NCBI GenBank assembly: GCA_021442155.1
Contig: CM038221.1
Location: 153,379,601-153,443,600, forward strand
DNA: 64,000 nucleotides
Direction: 5' to 3'
DNA from: Cymbidium sinense
Lineage: Eukaryota > Streptophyta > Magnoliopsida > Asparagales > Orchidaceae
Under the pieces are notes generated by a model that searched no databases, was not told the origin of the DNA, and was given only the letters and a program-made list of their open reading frames with translations. Both the position numbers and the translations under genes were made by a program. This document shows, one piece after another, positions 24,741 through 37,535 of this stretch (position 1 is the first letter of the stretch; each line of letters begins with the position of its first letter).

Positions 24741-27700
24741 TTAATAGGTGCAAAATTGCAGTATATGGGAAAATTAAACCATAAAACATAAAATTGTCAT
24801 TATTGTGATTTAATACAATATTGAAAGTAATATATTGCCTCAAGTAATAGGAATATTATTTTATTTGGGATTCAAACACAAAATAAAAAAAAGGCTTTTT
24901 AATTGTTACAATTAAATATTACGTAGAGAATAACATATAATCTCAATACATGGAAATGTCATTCGACTTTGGGTTCAAAATATGATAACGAAAAAGTTTT
25001 TGAAATTTGTTTGTCTACATTATCAAAGGCTTCCTCCACCTAAAATAAGAAATGTAAGGTTTATTTTATTCTACATGTATTTCCTTGCAGAGGTAAGCCC
25101 ATATAGTTAACTACATTACAATAGGGGTAATTTTTAAGAAAATCATTGATAAATGTAGTGTCCAAGAATAGATTTCAAGGATTTGATGTTTTAGAGTTTC
25201 AATAAGGTTAGTTTAAATTTTGAATAGGCTTTTTAACAAGCCAAAGGAAAAGGACTAGAGAGCATTAGATATTGAGAAGCTCATAAGTACTCAATCATCT
25301 TAAGATTAGGCTTTAAGTTTTGCATAAATGATTTTAATTAATTTGAGTTATTCATTTTTTTTAAAATCATAGACTTATATTTTATCAACAAAAAGACCAA
25401 TGAAATGCATAGGAGGTGAGAACTTATAATATAGTCATAAGAAAATGGCTAGGCTTAGATACTAAGCTAAAATAAGAACCACTATCAAGTAGTAATTCTA
25501 ACCTGTCTTTTGTAATGCAAATACCTTATAAATTTCAACCCCATGCAGTGCTAAAATAGGCTTGACTCTTTTGAAAATATAATCCTACTTGAAAAAAAAA
25601 TGGTCAACTAATCCACCTATATATTGCAAGATAGGTAAGGCGATTATTTGTTTATGAAAGGAAGCTTAGACCTATCCACTGAACAATAAAAATATGTTGG
25701 GAAAGCAATGCTCCTAACTAATGCACTATTTAATCTTAATTTATTTATTCTTTTAATTATACTAATCTAACATGCAACATGTATGAATGCGTATGCTCAA
25801 ATTTTAAGGTAAAATTGACTTAAATTTAAAATCCACATATCCCCTGAGAAGTGGCACCCATCCTCATAAGCTGGCTGACCCCTACTTGTGTAATCAAAAT
25901 ATAGTGAGAAAATAAGAGGAAGGTGCATTATGAATACATATGCTGATATACGCTTATACTTGTGATTTTCTTTAATTCTACTTAAATAGAAAAAATTTGT
26001 TCATAGAAGTCTACAACAAAGATGTCCTAGCTACATTCACAAATAAGCAAATAAAGGAGCCTAAAAAAAAGGCAACTCTAGCATGGAAGTGAAGTAAACA
26101 TACCGAATAAAATAATAATTTTACATAAAATGCAAATGTGGTTTGGTCTACAATATATAATTCTAAGAAAATAAAATTCACACCTGAGTGTCTGCCTTAT
26201 TTAGCACAACCTAATTCTATACAAAAATAGTTTAGTTAGGAATTATTGGTCTTCGTGTCTTTTTCCTCGTTCCTTCTCCATTTCAAACACTATAAGCCTT
26301 CATGTATAGTTTCTATTATAGAATTTGTATTTAGAAAGGAATAAAATACAATTTGCCTCTACAAAATAGAGGTTAGTATTAGAGTTTACAGTCACATAAT
26401 ACATTCATCACATAGAATATCTAGCACCATACTTGGTGCTAAAATATGATAAGGCATCACATGCATCCCAAAAAAAACTTCACATAACAATAAAATCAAT
26501 TCAAAATAAGCAATCCTAACATTAAGGTTTAAAAGTTGTCTCCTTTCACACATCTATTGTGTACTAAATTTTTGCGGGTGTAATCCTATTTCATTTGAGC
26601 TTTATTTCAAGTTTCTGATTATGATAAGGTTTAATTTATCTGGAACCGAATTCAATTTAAGTTATTTGTGATTTTAAAGCTCTTAATTTAATTTTTGTTA
26701 CATTATTCATAAATATTTAACAATTTTAAATAATGCATATAGATGAGCAATTAAAGCTCACCATATCATCCATGGTATCTAGGGCATTAAGATGAACACT
26801 TCTTGCAAGAAGTGGAGTGACACTCTTCAACACCTCCTAGATGTCCTGAATATGTTTTAATACTCTTATAATTTTATATTTATTTAATATTATTATAATT
26901 TTGTTATTATTATTTTTATTTATGATTTTTAATTGTTTTAACTAAACAATTATTAAAATAAAACTTTAAAATTATAAAATATTTCTTTAAGACGTGTGAA
27001 TGTCTTGAAAACATCTCATAAAATTTTGAAATTTATTTTTAATAATAATAATATATATTTCAAATTTTATTTACTAAAACATTCTTTGTTTTCTAATTTA
27101 ATTTTATATTTGTATCAAATTAACACCAAATCATATGAGAATCTAACTAGAGGCTTAGATTAGCATTGGAGGCATCCCAATAAAATTTGTTATTAATTAA
27201 TTTTTTTATTTGTTTTGATTTAATTAATTTATTTAATTTTTTTAATATAATAATTTAAATATTACTTATTTATACTTAAATTATTTTTTTCAGTTTTCAT
27301 TGAAAATTAGTTTTATTTTAAAAATAATAATTTAAACTATTCATACATTTCTATATAATCTAGGTTAATTAATATAAATAATTGATTGTAAATCTAGAAA
27401 TTAATTGATTTAATGAGAATTAAGAGGGATTTGATTGAGGTCTAGGCCATGTGGCCATTTAAGCCCATGGGTCACCCATTGGAAGTCTCTTAACCTATTT
27501 GAACATTTTTATAATTTTAAATATTATATATATAATTATTAATTATTTACCCATTGAATCATTTTAATTAAAACCTAGGGTGAAAAGTTTTCTTAGGACT
27601 TGTTTATTCAAGGATATCTTTAAATTTAATTTTAAAGATTTTTTATTTTTTATTATTTTATTTAATTTTATTTGAAAATTCCTATGGTGTTAAAATCGAA

Positions 27701-28655
27701 ATATTATCCCAAGTTTTATGAGAAAATTCTCATACGCTAAATGCACATCAAACTATATCAATTTGGAACCAATTTGCTTTGTATTTTTATTAAAAAAAAA
27801 TTAATTTTAGCATTTTCTTTGGTTTGTTCTAAAATACTTAATGCAAATTAGTGCTTTTAATTTTATAGACTTCTCTTTATTCATTGAACATAAAGATGGT
27901 TCTTTTGTAAATTTTATATTTTTCTATATTTATTTGTGATTTTAAAAATTCTAAGAATTTTATTAAATTTTATTAACTAATTTTCTATTTAATTGCAAGA
28001 GGCTAACACAACACACTCTTTACATGCAATGCATACTTATTGGACTAGTTAGGCATCCTGGGTAGCTAAGTATCTATAAAATTACTCTAAGCCATCCGAT
28101 CAAAGATCAAATAGCATATATTGATCTCATAGTTAACATAAGAAAATCAAACAATACATGATACAATGTGATCATCAACATCCATACTTTTTAAAAGAAA
28201 CGGGCAATGATCCAATTGCCTTCTATCTACAATTCTCACGGAGACCTGTTTGCAAAAATGCCACTAATTCTAACAGCAAATTGGAAATCTCATGCATCTC
28301 TCATGCTGAATATTATTATAAATATTAGAGCAGGATTTCTTGTGATTGGATCTTAATGGCACTTGTATTCACTTTATACAATTGTGGACTACTTAGGCAC
28401 TTTCTAAGGTTTTAGGATTCTATCTCAATATAGCTCATGTTTTGTGGATTTTTTAATTAGAGAAACTTCATTGATGTGCAATGATGCTTTGCCAAGCTAC
28501 TCCTTACTTGCCTCAATAGCGGCTGCTATTAAGACCAAAACACTCTCGCATGTTATTAAAGGTTGGCTGTGGTCGAGCTTAGAATGGTTTGAAAGGGAGG
28601 TGGTGATTTTGTTTAGTTCATGGAAACTTGGGGAGTGTTTTGGGTACTAGAGATC
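24114..28655. other. AT-rich, gene-poor stretch
   Basis: An 89-codon open stretch at 24,239-24,508 has no recognisable domain and sits just downstream of the gypsy RNase H, so it may be accidental or decayed pol. A CAA-repeat tail at 24,628-24,659 followed by ACAAGCCTAT looks like the complement of the RTE LINE 3' end (AGGCTTGTTGTTG). A (TA)n tract lies at 24,682-24,738. From 25,000 to 28,600 there are long A/T runs. A 68-codon open stretch at 28,444-28,650 shows no domain. I see no gene. Confidence 0.5.
24628..24665 (-). repeat. (CAA)n, probable minus-strand RTE LINE tail
   Basis: The tract reads as (TTG)n on the minus strand and is preceded there by AGGCTTGTTC, the same junction seen at the two plus-strand LINE tails (19,867 and 22,128). 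Almost no LINE body remains, so an independent microsatellite cannot be excluded. Confidence 0.5.
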
Positions 28656-28966
28656 TAGGGGTGTCAAAATTGACACTTCGATAACCCGACCGACTCGAAA
28701 AATTGGGTTTGGGTTGACCAAAAATTTTCGTCGTTGAAGAAATTGACCAAAATTTTTGGTCGGTTTTGTTGACCCTCCAACATTGACCAAACGACCAACG
28801 ACCAACTCGAACTTGACCAAATCGACAAAATCGAAATTAAATCGGGTTCGGGTCATTCGGTCAATCGTTGAAATCGGGTCGTCGGTTGAAGTTTTGACCC
28901 GTTCCAAAATCGGGTCGGTTCGGTCAACGGTCGGGTTGGACCCCAACCCACGAATTGACACCCCTA
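28656..28966. mobile_element. hAT-type MITE with exact 8-bp target duplication
   Basis: The 311-bp element starts TAGGGGTGTCAA (28,656-28,667) and ends with its exact complement TTGACACCCCTA (28,955-28,966). It is flanked by TAGAGATC at 28,648-28,655 and 28,967-28,974. An 8-bp duplication with TIRs of the form YAGGGGTGTCAA is diagnostic for hAT elements. No transposase is encoded. The overlapping long open stretches on both strands (28,647-29,076) are by-products of its CG-containing, GGGTCGG/GACC-rich interior and are not genes. Confidence 0.97.
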
Positions 28967-28974
28967 TAGAGATC

Positions 28975-30570
28975 ATAAGAATTTTGAATGGGTTAACCCT
29001 ATGTATGGAGAAGTATAAAGCACCCTTTATGCTAGCTTGGGCACAAGAAAGGCCATTCATCCTTCATAATGGCTAAGATTGTACTAAATTATCCTTAAAT
29101 GTCTAAAGAAGTTGGGGTGTGGTAAGAGGGGAGCTAACTAAGGCTACCCCTCGACTGGACATTGGGGCCTCTTCTCATCATTTGATCTAGCTCTTATTGG
29201 ATGAGGGAATGCTATAAGAAGTTAAAGGAAAAATCCTTACTCAATATTTTGGATAACACCTCTATGAATTTTTTGGTGAAGCATTCAAGATCAACTTGAC
29301 CCATGAATGCTTTTGTGGCTACCCCAAATGGGCTAAGCTAGGGTGAGTGGCTAGGAGGGCTAGCTAGCTCTTGGAAAATTTTTGCTAAACTTGGGTGTAT
29401 TTAGGTTTGTCTAAAAGCCTTACACCCTCAATGAGTTGTTAATGGATCATAAGTTAATAGGGCCAAATCGAATCCAATTGGGTTTGAATTTTGTTTGGAT
29501 ACATTACTAAGGTGGGTCCCTAATAGGCACCTAACCATGTTTAGTTGGAAATAAATTTGATTTGGTTAGGGTTTGACCTAGGGAAACCTTAATGGGTATA
29601 TATTTGGTCATAGATGATTGGTCAAACAAATTTTTGTTAGGATCGATTTCCCTTTATGGGGTTCATTTATATTATAAGGAGGTGCATTAGTGTGTTTAAT
29701 TAAATTTTATTTATTGTTTAATCGAACTAGTTGTTAAAATCCCGATAATTAATCATTTGGGTCAAAGAGATTTGACCCCAAGGCTTAGGTGTTCAATTCC
29801 TTCTTAATATACTTCAAGATCATTGAGCATTAAGAACCAAATTCTTGAAGAAAAATTATGTTTTCACCATGTGGACCACTTGATCAACCTATGTTGGCCT
29901 GGTTGAACTTGGTCAATTAAGGGCCAAAAAGATTCTAAGTGATCTATAGAAGCCATGTTGAAGTTTAATTTTGAATTATAGTTCATGCGGGTCTGTGTGG
30001 GCCAATATGCGTCATATAATCAAAGTGGTTTGACCATGCCCTTCCTTTGGTGAATAATAATGTGGCTCCAAATTGATTTGGAGTAATATTTGATCATAGG
30101 GGAACCCATTTGGGTGATGAGATTTGTATTTAGTGATTCATTATGAGGGGTGTTTAGTATTTTGGGTGTCTACTCAAATTAGATTGACTATTTTTTCTAA
30201 GTCTATGAAAAAGCTCAAGTGAAATATAAGCACCTAAGAAAGTTTCCCATGACTTGGGATACTTAAAGCCAGCCAAGGGTCCACAAGTTAATTTAGGTTC
30301 AATTTATCTTGTTTTTAATTTTTAATATAGGTCTAAGTTTAAATTTGTAATTGATTTGGCATGGAGCATGGGCAAACTTAGGATTGACATGGGTCAACTT
30401 ATGGTTTATTTGTAAGGCTCATAGATGAAGGGATAATCAAGACTTGGTCAAACTTAGGCCCTAAAGATCCACTTAGCTAATCATTAAATAAGTTATAATC
30501 CTAAAGAGGGAGAGCCTTAAACATTAGGATCTGTTTTATGAAATTCATCTCATTCAAAATCGAGGTTAAT
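28975..30570 (-). repeat. possible third, very diverged copy of the long LTR-like repeat
   Basis: The stretch is rich in GGGTTTGA, TTGGTCAA and ATGGGTCAAC motifs like the reverse copy at 17,200-18,600. Near its end TTAGCTAATCATTAAATAAG and ATTCATCTCATTCAAAATCGAG resemble the CACCTAATCACTAGAAGTG and CCTCACTCCAAAAGTGAG blocks at 18,680-18,785, in the same order. The match is weak and made by eye. No gene was seen. Confidence 0.35.
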
Positions 30571-31730
30571 GTAGTAATATAAAAATTATTTTGGTAAACA
30601 AAATTAATAAATATTAGAAAAACTCTTAAATAAGGTTAAACGCTTATCATCTATCTTACTAGTCAATTTAAGTTGTACGTCTTTGCTAGCAACCTTCATA
30701 GTGATATTGGTTTGCAAAAAATAATATGTATATAAAAAATATTTGATGTTATGAGTCTCCCATACAAATATGCATTAGCTATAAGTCAGGACTAGGGTGT
30801 CAGTTGTTATAGTCTATGCCTACATTTCAATATATAGGAACCATAGTTAATTACATATAATATAGATATATATCTAATTGTAAATGAAGACATGAGAGGT
30901 TCCAGATGAAATAAATGAGAGTTGTCTGTTACTCAAAAATGTTGAAGCATAAAAGTAATTGTCTAAAGAAAAATAAAAGGCCTTCAAAGGAATGAGAATA
31001 ATGTGATATAATGCATGTATAATTGATGACTCAATGGACAATTAAAGGCCATAATTGAATTACTGAACTGTTTATTTTACTTATATTATTATTGTAAGAA
31101 TATTGCATTTGCTTAGATTAATTATAATTTTCGAGTATTATGATTGTTAGTTGACTATCTTTTGTAGCTGTATCTACTATAATTAGATAATCTATTCAAA
31201 TATTATTTGAATCATGTTTGTAACTTTTACAAACTTTAGAAGAAGAACCTTTTTGAACTATATTTAAATTTTATTTGAACACGTTCTAACTTCTCTTCAA
31301 ATGAATATCCAAATAAGATTCAATCAGAGCTTGAACATATTTTGAATTTTCTAAAATAAAATTATGATCTTGTTTAAACCTTATTCAATGCTTATTAGGC
31401 TCTTTTTTGAATCAATATTGGTGGGGATTATTTTAAATAAGTACTTTGCATTTAAAAATGTGGGATATTTTAGTATAAAGCATATGTTCAGAATATTTTT
31501 TAAAAAAAAGTAAAAATAATTATATACTTTATTAATTTTATATAAATATTATGAAATATATAAAATTAACTATCCCTTGATTCAGCATTTATTTATTTAT
31601 TTATTTGTGGCATAGCGGTCAAATAAACCACCGACGATCGGCAAAAAATTATTCTGCCATGGCTCACCACTAATGTTCCAATGACCTCGTTGCTCTGTCC
31701 CACGAGTAAGCTCTCTGAAAGCTGAAGGTG
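30571..31730. other. non-coding DNA upstream of the PAH gene
   Basis: AT-rich with no recognised gene. Base composition changes near 31,610, where GC-richer sequence begins, probably the proximal promoter of the following gene. Confidence 0.45.
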
Positions 31731-31734
31731 ATGC

Positions 31735-31847
31735 TATTTAAAGTTCCATGAACCCAAAAGCAAGAGTTATACAACTCTAGTTGGAAAAATTATTCGCTGC
31801 TATCTCTCCTTCGATTTGCGTTTGTTAGGTCTCCAATTTCTCGATTG
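31735..31847 (+). promoter_or_regulatory. predicted core promoter and non-coding first exon of the PAH gene
   Basis: TATTTAAA at 31,735-31,742 resembles a plant TATA box. About 30 bases downstream begins a pyrimidine-rich leader (CTATCTCTCCTTCG) that ends in a perfect donor, ATTG|GTAAGTC, at 31,847/31,848. No ATG-initiated frame of note lies in it, so the exon would be 5' untranslated, with translation starting in the next exon at 32,812. The transcription start is not determined. Confidence 0.5.
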
Positions 31848-32811
31848 GTAAGTCTTCCTTTTCCGCTCAAGTTGTACTTTAGTCTGTAATCCAATCAGAA
31901 AATCTTGAGGATTTTGTTGTAGAGTTTTTTTTTCTGTAATTTCGCCATCTTCATGCCGATTTGAGTCTACAAGCTGAAATTGTTAGTAGTTTTATGGGGT
32001 TCTTTATTTTTCTGTTTTACTTTCTCCCATATGTATGATGCTGGAGAGCAAGGGTTCCTTTGAAGATTTCCTGATTCAATTTTGTTCATGAATTTTAGCC
32101 TACTTTTTCTTCTACGTTGTAAATTCGATGAAAAAAATGTGCGTTTTCTTTAAAATTTATAATTTCCTTATGTTTTCTACTTATTTTTTGATGTAAAAGG
32201 AAGAATTTTCATGCTAGTTAGGGATAAATGAAGCGCGTGATTACAAGCTTGAATGTGTAATTCATTTTTCTTGCTAACCTCTTAACGCATTGCGCATGTT
32301 ATGTCAGGTTAATAAACATTTCGAGGGATTAAATACTTTAGACTATTATTTGTTGTTTTGATGATTTTATTGTTAAAGAAAAATTAAAGCCTCATTTTTG
32401 CATCTCTTAGAAAATATATGAATCAGAAGAGGATTGTACCTTATTTGTTTGGTCAGTCGGTTGGCTGGTTGATGGTTTTGGTGGATATTGAATTTGAACT
32501 TTGGATGGTGCCAGCGCTTCTGTAAAGTTTGATACCATTGCAGTGTTCGAATTTAACTTTTCAAGTGAATAGGATTTTGTTAAATCTAATCTGTATTTTC
32601 TTTAACACTAGCACGCAAAGCAAAATATAGTTAATGAATTTTGCAAGTCAATTGCAACTTACCTACCAGAATTAAATGTTAAAAGCAGTGTAGTATTCAT
32701 GACCCGTATTTGGATGATACATGTGGTTTAAGACGATGCTTAAAACATCCAATTTTGACTTTTTAATATATTATGTTTGTTTCATGTTAGTTGCATCATT
32801 TTTTAAAGCTT

Positions 32812-35800
32812 ATGCCACTGGCAAAGTTTACATATGGAGGGCATCATAGCTTGTTTTTGGATTTCAATTCTCTACTCTCTAGATGGAGACCGATTACACT
32901 TGAAGAAACGCTCAATTTTGTCAAGAAAGTAAAGGTATGACACACTTTCATTATCAAAGTTTGAGCTATTACAATAGAAAGAATTTGACATGTATGTGGA
33001 ATTAATAGAGATGATGATAAATGCATGATAGCCTAGAGTGATAGAATAGGTTAAATCTTGAGATGGTCCTCCAACTATTTGTAATGTAGTCAATTTAGTC
33101 TCATATATCACATTTTTACAATTTAGCTCCTCAAGAATACAAAATTGACCAAATATGGTCCCTAAGGGACTACATAGAGATCAATTTGTATTGTCTAGGT
33201 GCTAAATTGGGATTAATTTTTTATCATAATTTCTAAATGATGGATAATTTTGGATCAATTTAGTATAGTCTAACAAATTTGGAGAAATGTGATACTTTAA
33301 GATTAAATGGGCTATATGTGAATATTTAGAAAACTATTTTGGATAGAATATGCTAAAATGGATTATGCTTACTTACTGTGACTGCCATTGATTACTTCTC
33401 TGCAAAGTGCTCTTTTGTAAGTAGTTGAATAAAAATAACATTTTCAATCTCCATTAGAAATTATATACTATTTGTTTTACTAGATTCCTAGCATTTCATG
33501 ATATTTGAAGCATTACAAGAGAGTTAGTATCTTGTTTAGGAATATTTTCCAAAATTTAAGATGAAAGAGTTTTCCTTTTTTGTTTGATACTCTCTTAGTT
33601 TAGATAGGGTCTTAAACGATAGTTGTTGGGAGAAGAATTGAGAAAATTAGAGCAAAATCAAAACAAAATAAACAAAAAATAAAAGAGCAAGAAGAACACT
33701 AGAATTAACTTAGAAAACTCAAAAATGGAAAAATCACGGAGCCACACCACACCAAAAAAATCACTATAAAAAAATTGAGGACAATTATACAAATCATTCT
33801 TCACTCAAGCATCTTTAACATTCTTCATGCCACACTTAGTTCATAGCACTCACCCTTTACTTTCACACTCAAGCCAATAAAGAAAAATTTTCGTTAAAAC
33901 TAACAAAATTAACTTTGCCATGACTCCACTAAAGAAGCACCTAGATGTTGGTCGCTTTATTAGTCAAGCTCTTCTACACGGATTCCAGCACCGTAGCGTT
34001 GTGCCACAACACCAATGCGTTGTCTCTTTTGTCTTTCTGGCAAAATCCCTATGAATCTTGGCGACAAGGTGCTAAACTCGAAGTGCCGAGGTGCTGACTT
34101 CTCTATCTCTGAAGCAAATCTTTCATTTCACATCCTTGTGATACTGCAAATGCAGTGCATAGGTGCTATATGTTAGAAAAAAATTTTCAGGGGTGAAGTC
34201 GAGCAGGGGGCGGATCACTCCCCTGCAATCCATTAGCAAATTCACCGCTGAGCTCAACCAATGAAATTAAAGGGTGAGCCGACACGACTTCCCTAATTGA
34301 TTGATGCAATTAGCTCTACAAAATAATAATCTTGTACTTAGAGATTGATTGAGATCAATTATCTTTCAAATCTGCAACATCAATCATAAAAAAAAGTTGT
34401 AGTGTGGCTCACCCATTTTTTAACATTCATGAAGGCCAATTGAAGCTAAACATAATTTCAGTTTTTCAATTGTCACTATCCTTATCAATATGTCTACAGG
34501 ATTTTGAACCGTATGTATCTTTTCAAAGATAACTTACCATCTTTTATGAGTGAAACAATGAAATGATATCTAGCTAGATATGCTTCATCTTGACATAAAA
34601 TTCAATATTCTTAGCTAGATGAATAGCACTCACAATGTCAATATGTAGTTTGTCATTCTATTGTTCGTTGACAATTTTCGTCATAAAGTTTTACAGTTAC
34701 ACCACTTCCTTGTTAGCCTTAGTGATAGCAACACATCAACTTTTGTGGTTGAGAGAGTAATAATCTTCTATAGTCTGGCAATCCAACTCATTAAAGTTTC
34801 TCCTAAAGTGAAGATATAATCCGTTGTACTTCTTTTATCATCAATGTCTCCAAGAAAATCAAAATCTACAATTATCTGTAGTATATTTGTATTTTCAAAG
34901 CAAAGTGTCTTGTCAACTATCCCTCTCAAGTATCTAAGAATTCATTTAACGGCCTCCTAATGATCCTAATGATGTTTGGCTTGGTTACTCATGAATCTAT
35001 TGATTACTCCCACTACCTGTGTACTATCTGGTCTTGTATAAATCATATCATACATCAAACTTATAACAGTTGAGGCATACACTGTTCTTTCCATTTCTTC
35101 TTGCTTTACTTCAGACTAGGTGATTATTCTTTAGGTAGTAAAAAAATAACTAGCTAATGGTGCATATTAGCTTTACCTCACTTATGTTGAATCTCTAAAG
35201 AACCTTCAACAAATTTAGCTCGAAACAATTTCATTGTGTCTTCACTCCTATTTCTGTTGATTCTTAAGTATTGGCTTAGCTGGAAGTTTCTCCTTTAGTT
35301 CTCTGATCTTCTCTATGTTTGATCCATTAATCAACATATCATCCACTTATAGGAGAAGAAATATATAATAGTTATCAAGATGTTTAAAGAAATAATAGTG
35401 ATTTATCAGACACTTTATGTACCCATTGTTTATCATAATTTTAATCTTAGAAGTTTTCTTTTAGAATAAAGATATTTGATACATTTTTCACTTATATGAT
35501 CAAATTTGTAGTGCCAAAGACCTCTGTTTTGGCTACTCTAATAGATTCAAACACTTTGTTGATCAAATAAAGAATGCCTTCAATATTATCATGAGCCATA
35601 GTCATAGCATATTTTGTCAACTTCTAAAAATCTCAGGTAAAGGTTGTCACATAGCATGAATGTGTGCTGACTTACAGAGATTAGATATTTTTTTTTTCAA
35701 ATATAGAACATATTTGACAACTTTTAATTTTCAAATTAATCTATTTAGCAAGTTGATATCAACATCACCCTTTCTTATAATATTGCTAACCTTATTATCT

Positions 35801-37535
35801 CTCAAATACATTTTTTCTTAAATTACCTTGAGTTTAATTTTTGAATACCTTTTTTTTTTTAACTTGCATGAAATAGAACATCTAAATCTACAACCCGTGA
35901 TTTAGTATTATCTAGAGACAAAATCAATGCATCACCATGGATTTCATTTGTTGAAATATATACAAAATTACTCATGTCTTGATCCCCACCACCAAATTTT
36001 TTTAGAGCATCTTTTTTTTCCATAGTTCCAACACTTAGCTTTTCCTCTCCTAAGTTTTGATCTTCATCGGCTTAAGTTTATGTTTAAATCCCTTCATTTG
36101 GTTTCATCATTCAGAGAAAAAATTGAAGTTTCACCATTCATTTTCTTGAGGACTTCTTCATTCATTACTAACCTCACGATATCATTAAAGTTCAACTTTG
36201 TAGTCCTTGAAGAGTTACTCACCGCAGTAACTAGTTCATTCCAGCCATCTGGCATTGAAGATAGGAACAATAAATCCCTAACCTTATCATCAATCTTGAT
36301 TCCAACAGAGCATAACTAGTTTGGCACATTATTGAAATTATTCGGATGTTTAGTCACTGAATTACCATCTAACATCTTCATATTGAATAATCTTCTCATT
36401 TAAAAAATTTTGTTTGAAGCTGAGGGCTTCTCATATATTTTTATTAGTACAACCTTGAGATCGACAATAGTCTTTTCATTAAAAATGTTGAAACAAAAAA
36501 AGTGAAAAGTGGAAGTCGAATCAAACCTAGGGCTGTTTGGTTAAGTACTTCCAATTCTTTTATAGTTATTGATTCTAGTTTCTTGGCAATTTCACCCAGC
36601 GACAAATACAATGCTTTCTTATATAGCAGATTTTCAATTTGCATTTTTTAAAAAGCAAGGTTGCAAACCATTGAACTTTTCAATCTTGTATCTTGTTTCA
36701 TCGGCCATTGCTCCTACTTGAATCAAAAAAGATTTGTCTTTGATACTAGATGTTGGGAGAAGATCAAGGTAGGCAAACTAATATGCATTTATTACTTGCA
36801 CCATTTTTTTTGTTGGTTTTCATGAACTTCCTATGTCTTGAGAGATAGCTCCTCAAATTGGGAGGAAATAGGGATTTTGTACTTCATCAATTGAGGTGAC
36901 TATTCAGGGTGGAATGCGATTTTGACCTTCTTTGGGTATTGAAATCTACTTTGGTCATTTACATTCATACAGAAAGAGAATCCCAACCTTTATAAACTAT
37001 TTATTTATCTAGGCCTATGCATTTAATAATTTATTCAGTTATTTCTTTGAGATATGAATACACATTTGATGTCAGTTTACGACCATATTCTTTCTGCAAG
37101 CTGTCTTGTGAGCATTTAATCACAATTCTCAATCTGTAAGTTCTCTTGATTTGCTACTATCATTTTCAGGCCCGAGATCATGGTTTATACTTGTCATTAT
37201 TTGCTATCCTTTGTCAGAAGGATCGTACATCTCATGAAGTCTATGAAGAGGTTACATTTTACGTACATACTCTACCAAATTCTCTTAACACCTGAGCATA
37301 GATTCTGGCAGTTCTGATATCTTAAATATTTTTCTTTTTGTAGCTAGTTTTGATCTTTCAGAATCATGATGATCTTCTTGTGGAGGTCACACGATTCCGA
37401 CCTCCATCAACAGAAAGAATGATCGGTAGACGCTGCTCTCTACGTTGGCTTCTTTTTCCTTCTCTTGTGGTTGCCTTAAGCTGGTACCTAACTAGTGAAA
37501 AATCTCAGAGTTATCTCCTTCAAAACCCAGCATGA
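32812..37535 (+). CDS. small single-PAH-domain (SIN3-like) protein, 131 aa
   Basis: Three coding exons join in phase: 32,812-32,934 (41 codons, donor GTATGA), 37,170-37,250 (27 codons, acceptor TTTTCAG, donor GTTACA) and 37,344-37,535 (63 codons plus stop, acceptor TTTTGTAG). Residues ~28-95 form a paired amphipathic helix domain: TLEETLNFVKKVK, YLSLFAILCQ, SHEVYEELVLIFQNHDDLL. These follow the AL-FV--VK / Y--FL-IL / V---V--LF--H-DL pattern of SIN3-type PAH repeats that bind repressor helices in the nucleus. Full SIN3 has three or four PAH domains and over 1,000 residues, so this is a short relative. The usual final FNxFLP is replaced by VTRFRPP. Residues ~100-118 (LRWLLFPSLVVALSWYL) are hydrophobic and could be a membrane tail. 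The start is the first ATG after a plausible acceptor near 32,790. The 4.2-kb intron holds a MITE and a Copia relic. Confidence 0.7.
33057..33365. mobile_element. MITE (~300 bp), same family as 39,850-40,155
   Basis: It shares with the second copy the ordered blocks GTCAATTTAGTCTC, AAAATTGACC, TTGGATCAATTT-GTATAGT and GATACTTTAAGATTAAAT. Ends resemble imperfect inverted repeats of the GGTCC...AATTTAGTC type also seen in the MULE at 44,108. It lies in the large intron of the PAH gene. The exact ends and target duplication were not resolved. Confidence 0.7.
33624..36762 (-). mobile_element. Copia retrotransposon relic, internally deleted, in an intron
   Basis: Minus-strand reading from right to left: an LTR end TCTCCCAACA at 36,751-36,760, followed by TCTAGTATCAAAGA, resembling a primer-binding site for initiator tRNA-Met (TGGTATCAGAGC). 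Then gag with LFLSSMPDGWNELVTAVSNS (about 36,210-36,280) and a zinc-knuckle remnant CWNYGKK, then protease-proximal DALILSLDN. The RT piece VDDMLINGS (near 35,335) follows, and the RNase H region with SLMYDMIYTRPD and STTDYIFTLGE (about 34,790-35,070). The 3' LTR probably starts at 33,624 (TGTTGGGAGAAG). Much of the integrase and RT is missing and stops are frequent. It is opposite to the host gene. Confidence 0.85.

Noticed and set aside
28647..29076. Overlapping open frames of 137 and 106 codons on opposite strands
   Set aside because: They coincide with the hAT MITE and its GACC/GGTC-rich interior; there is no domain, and the frames run through the terminal repeat.
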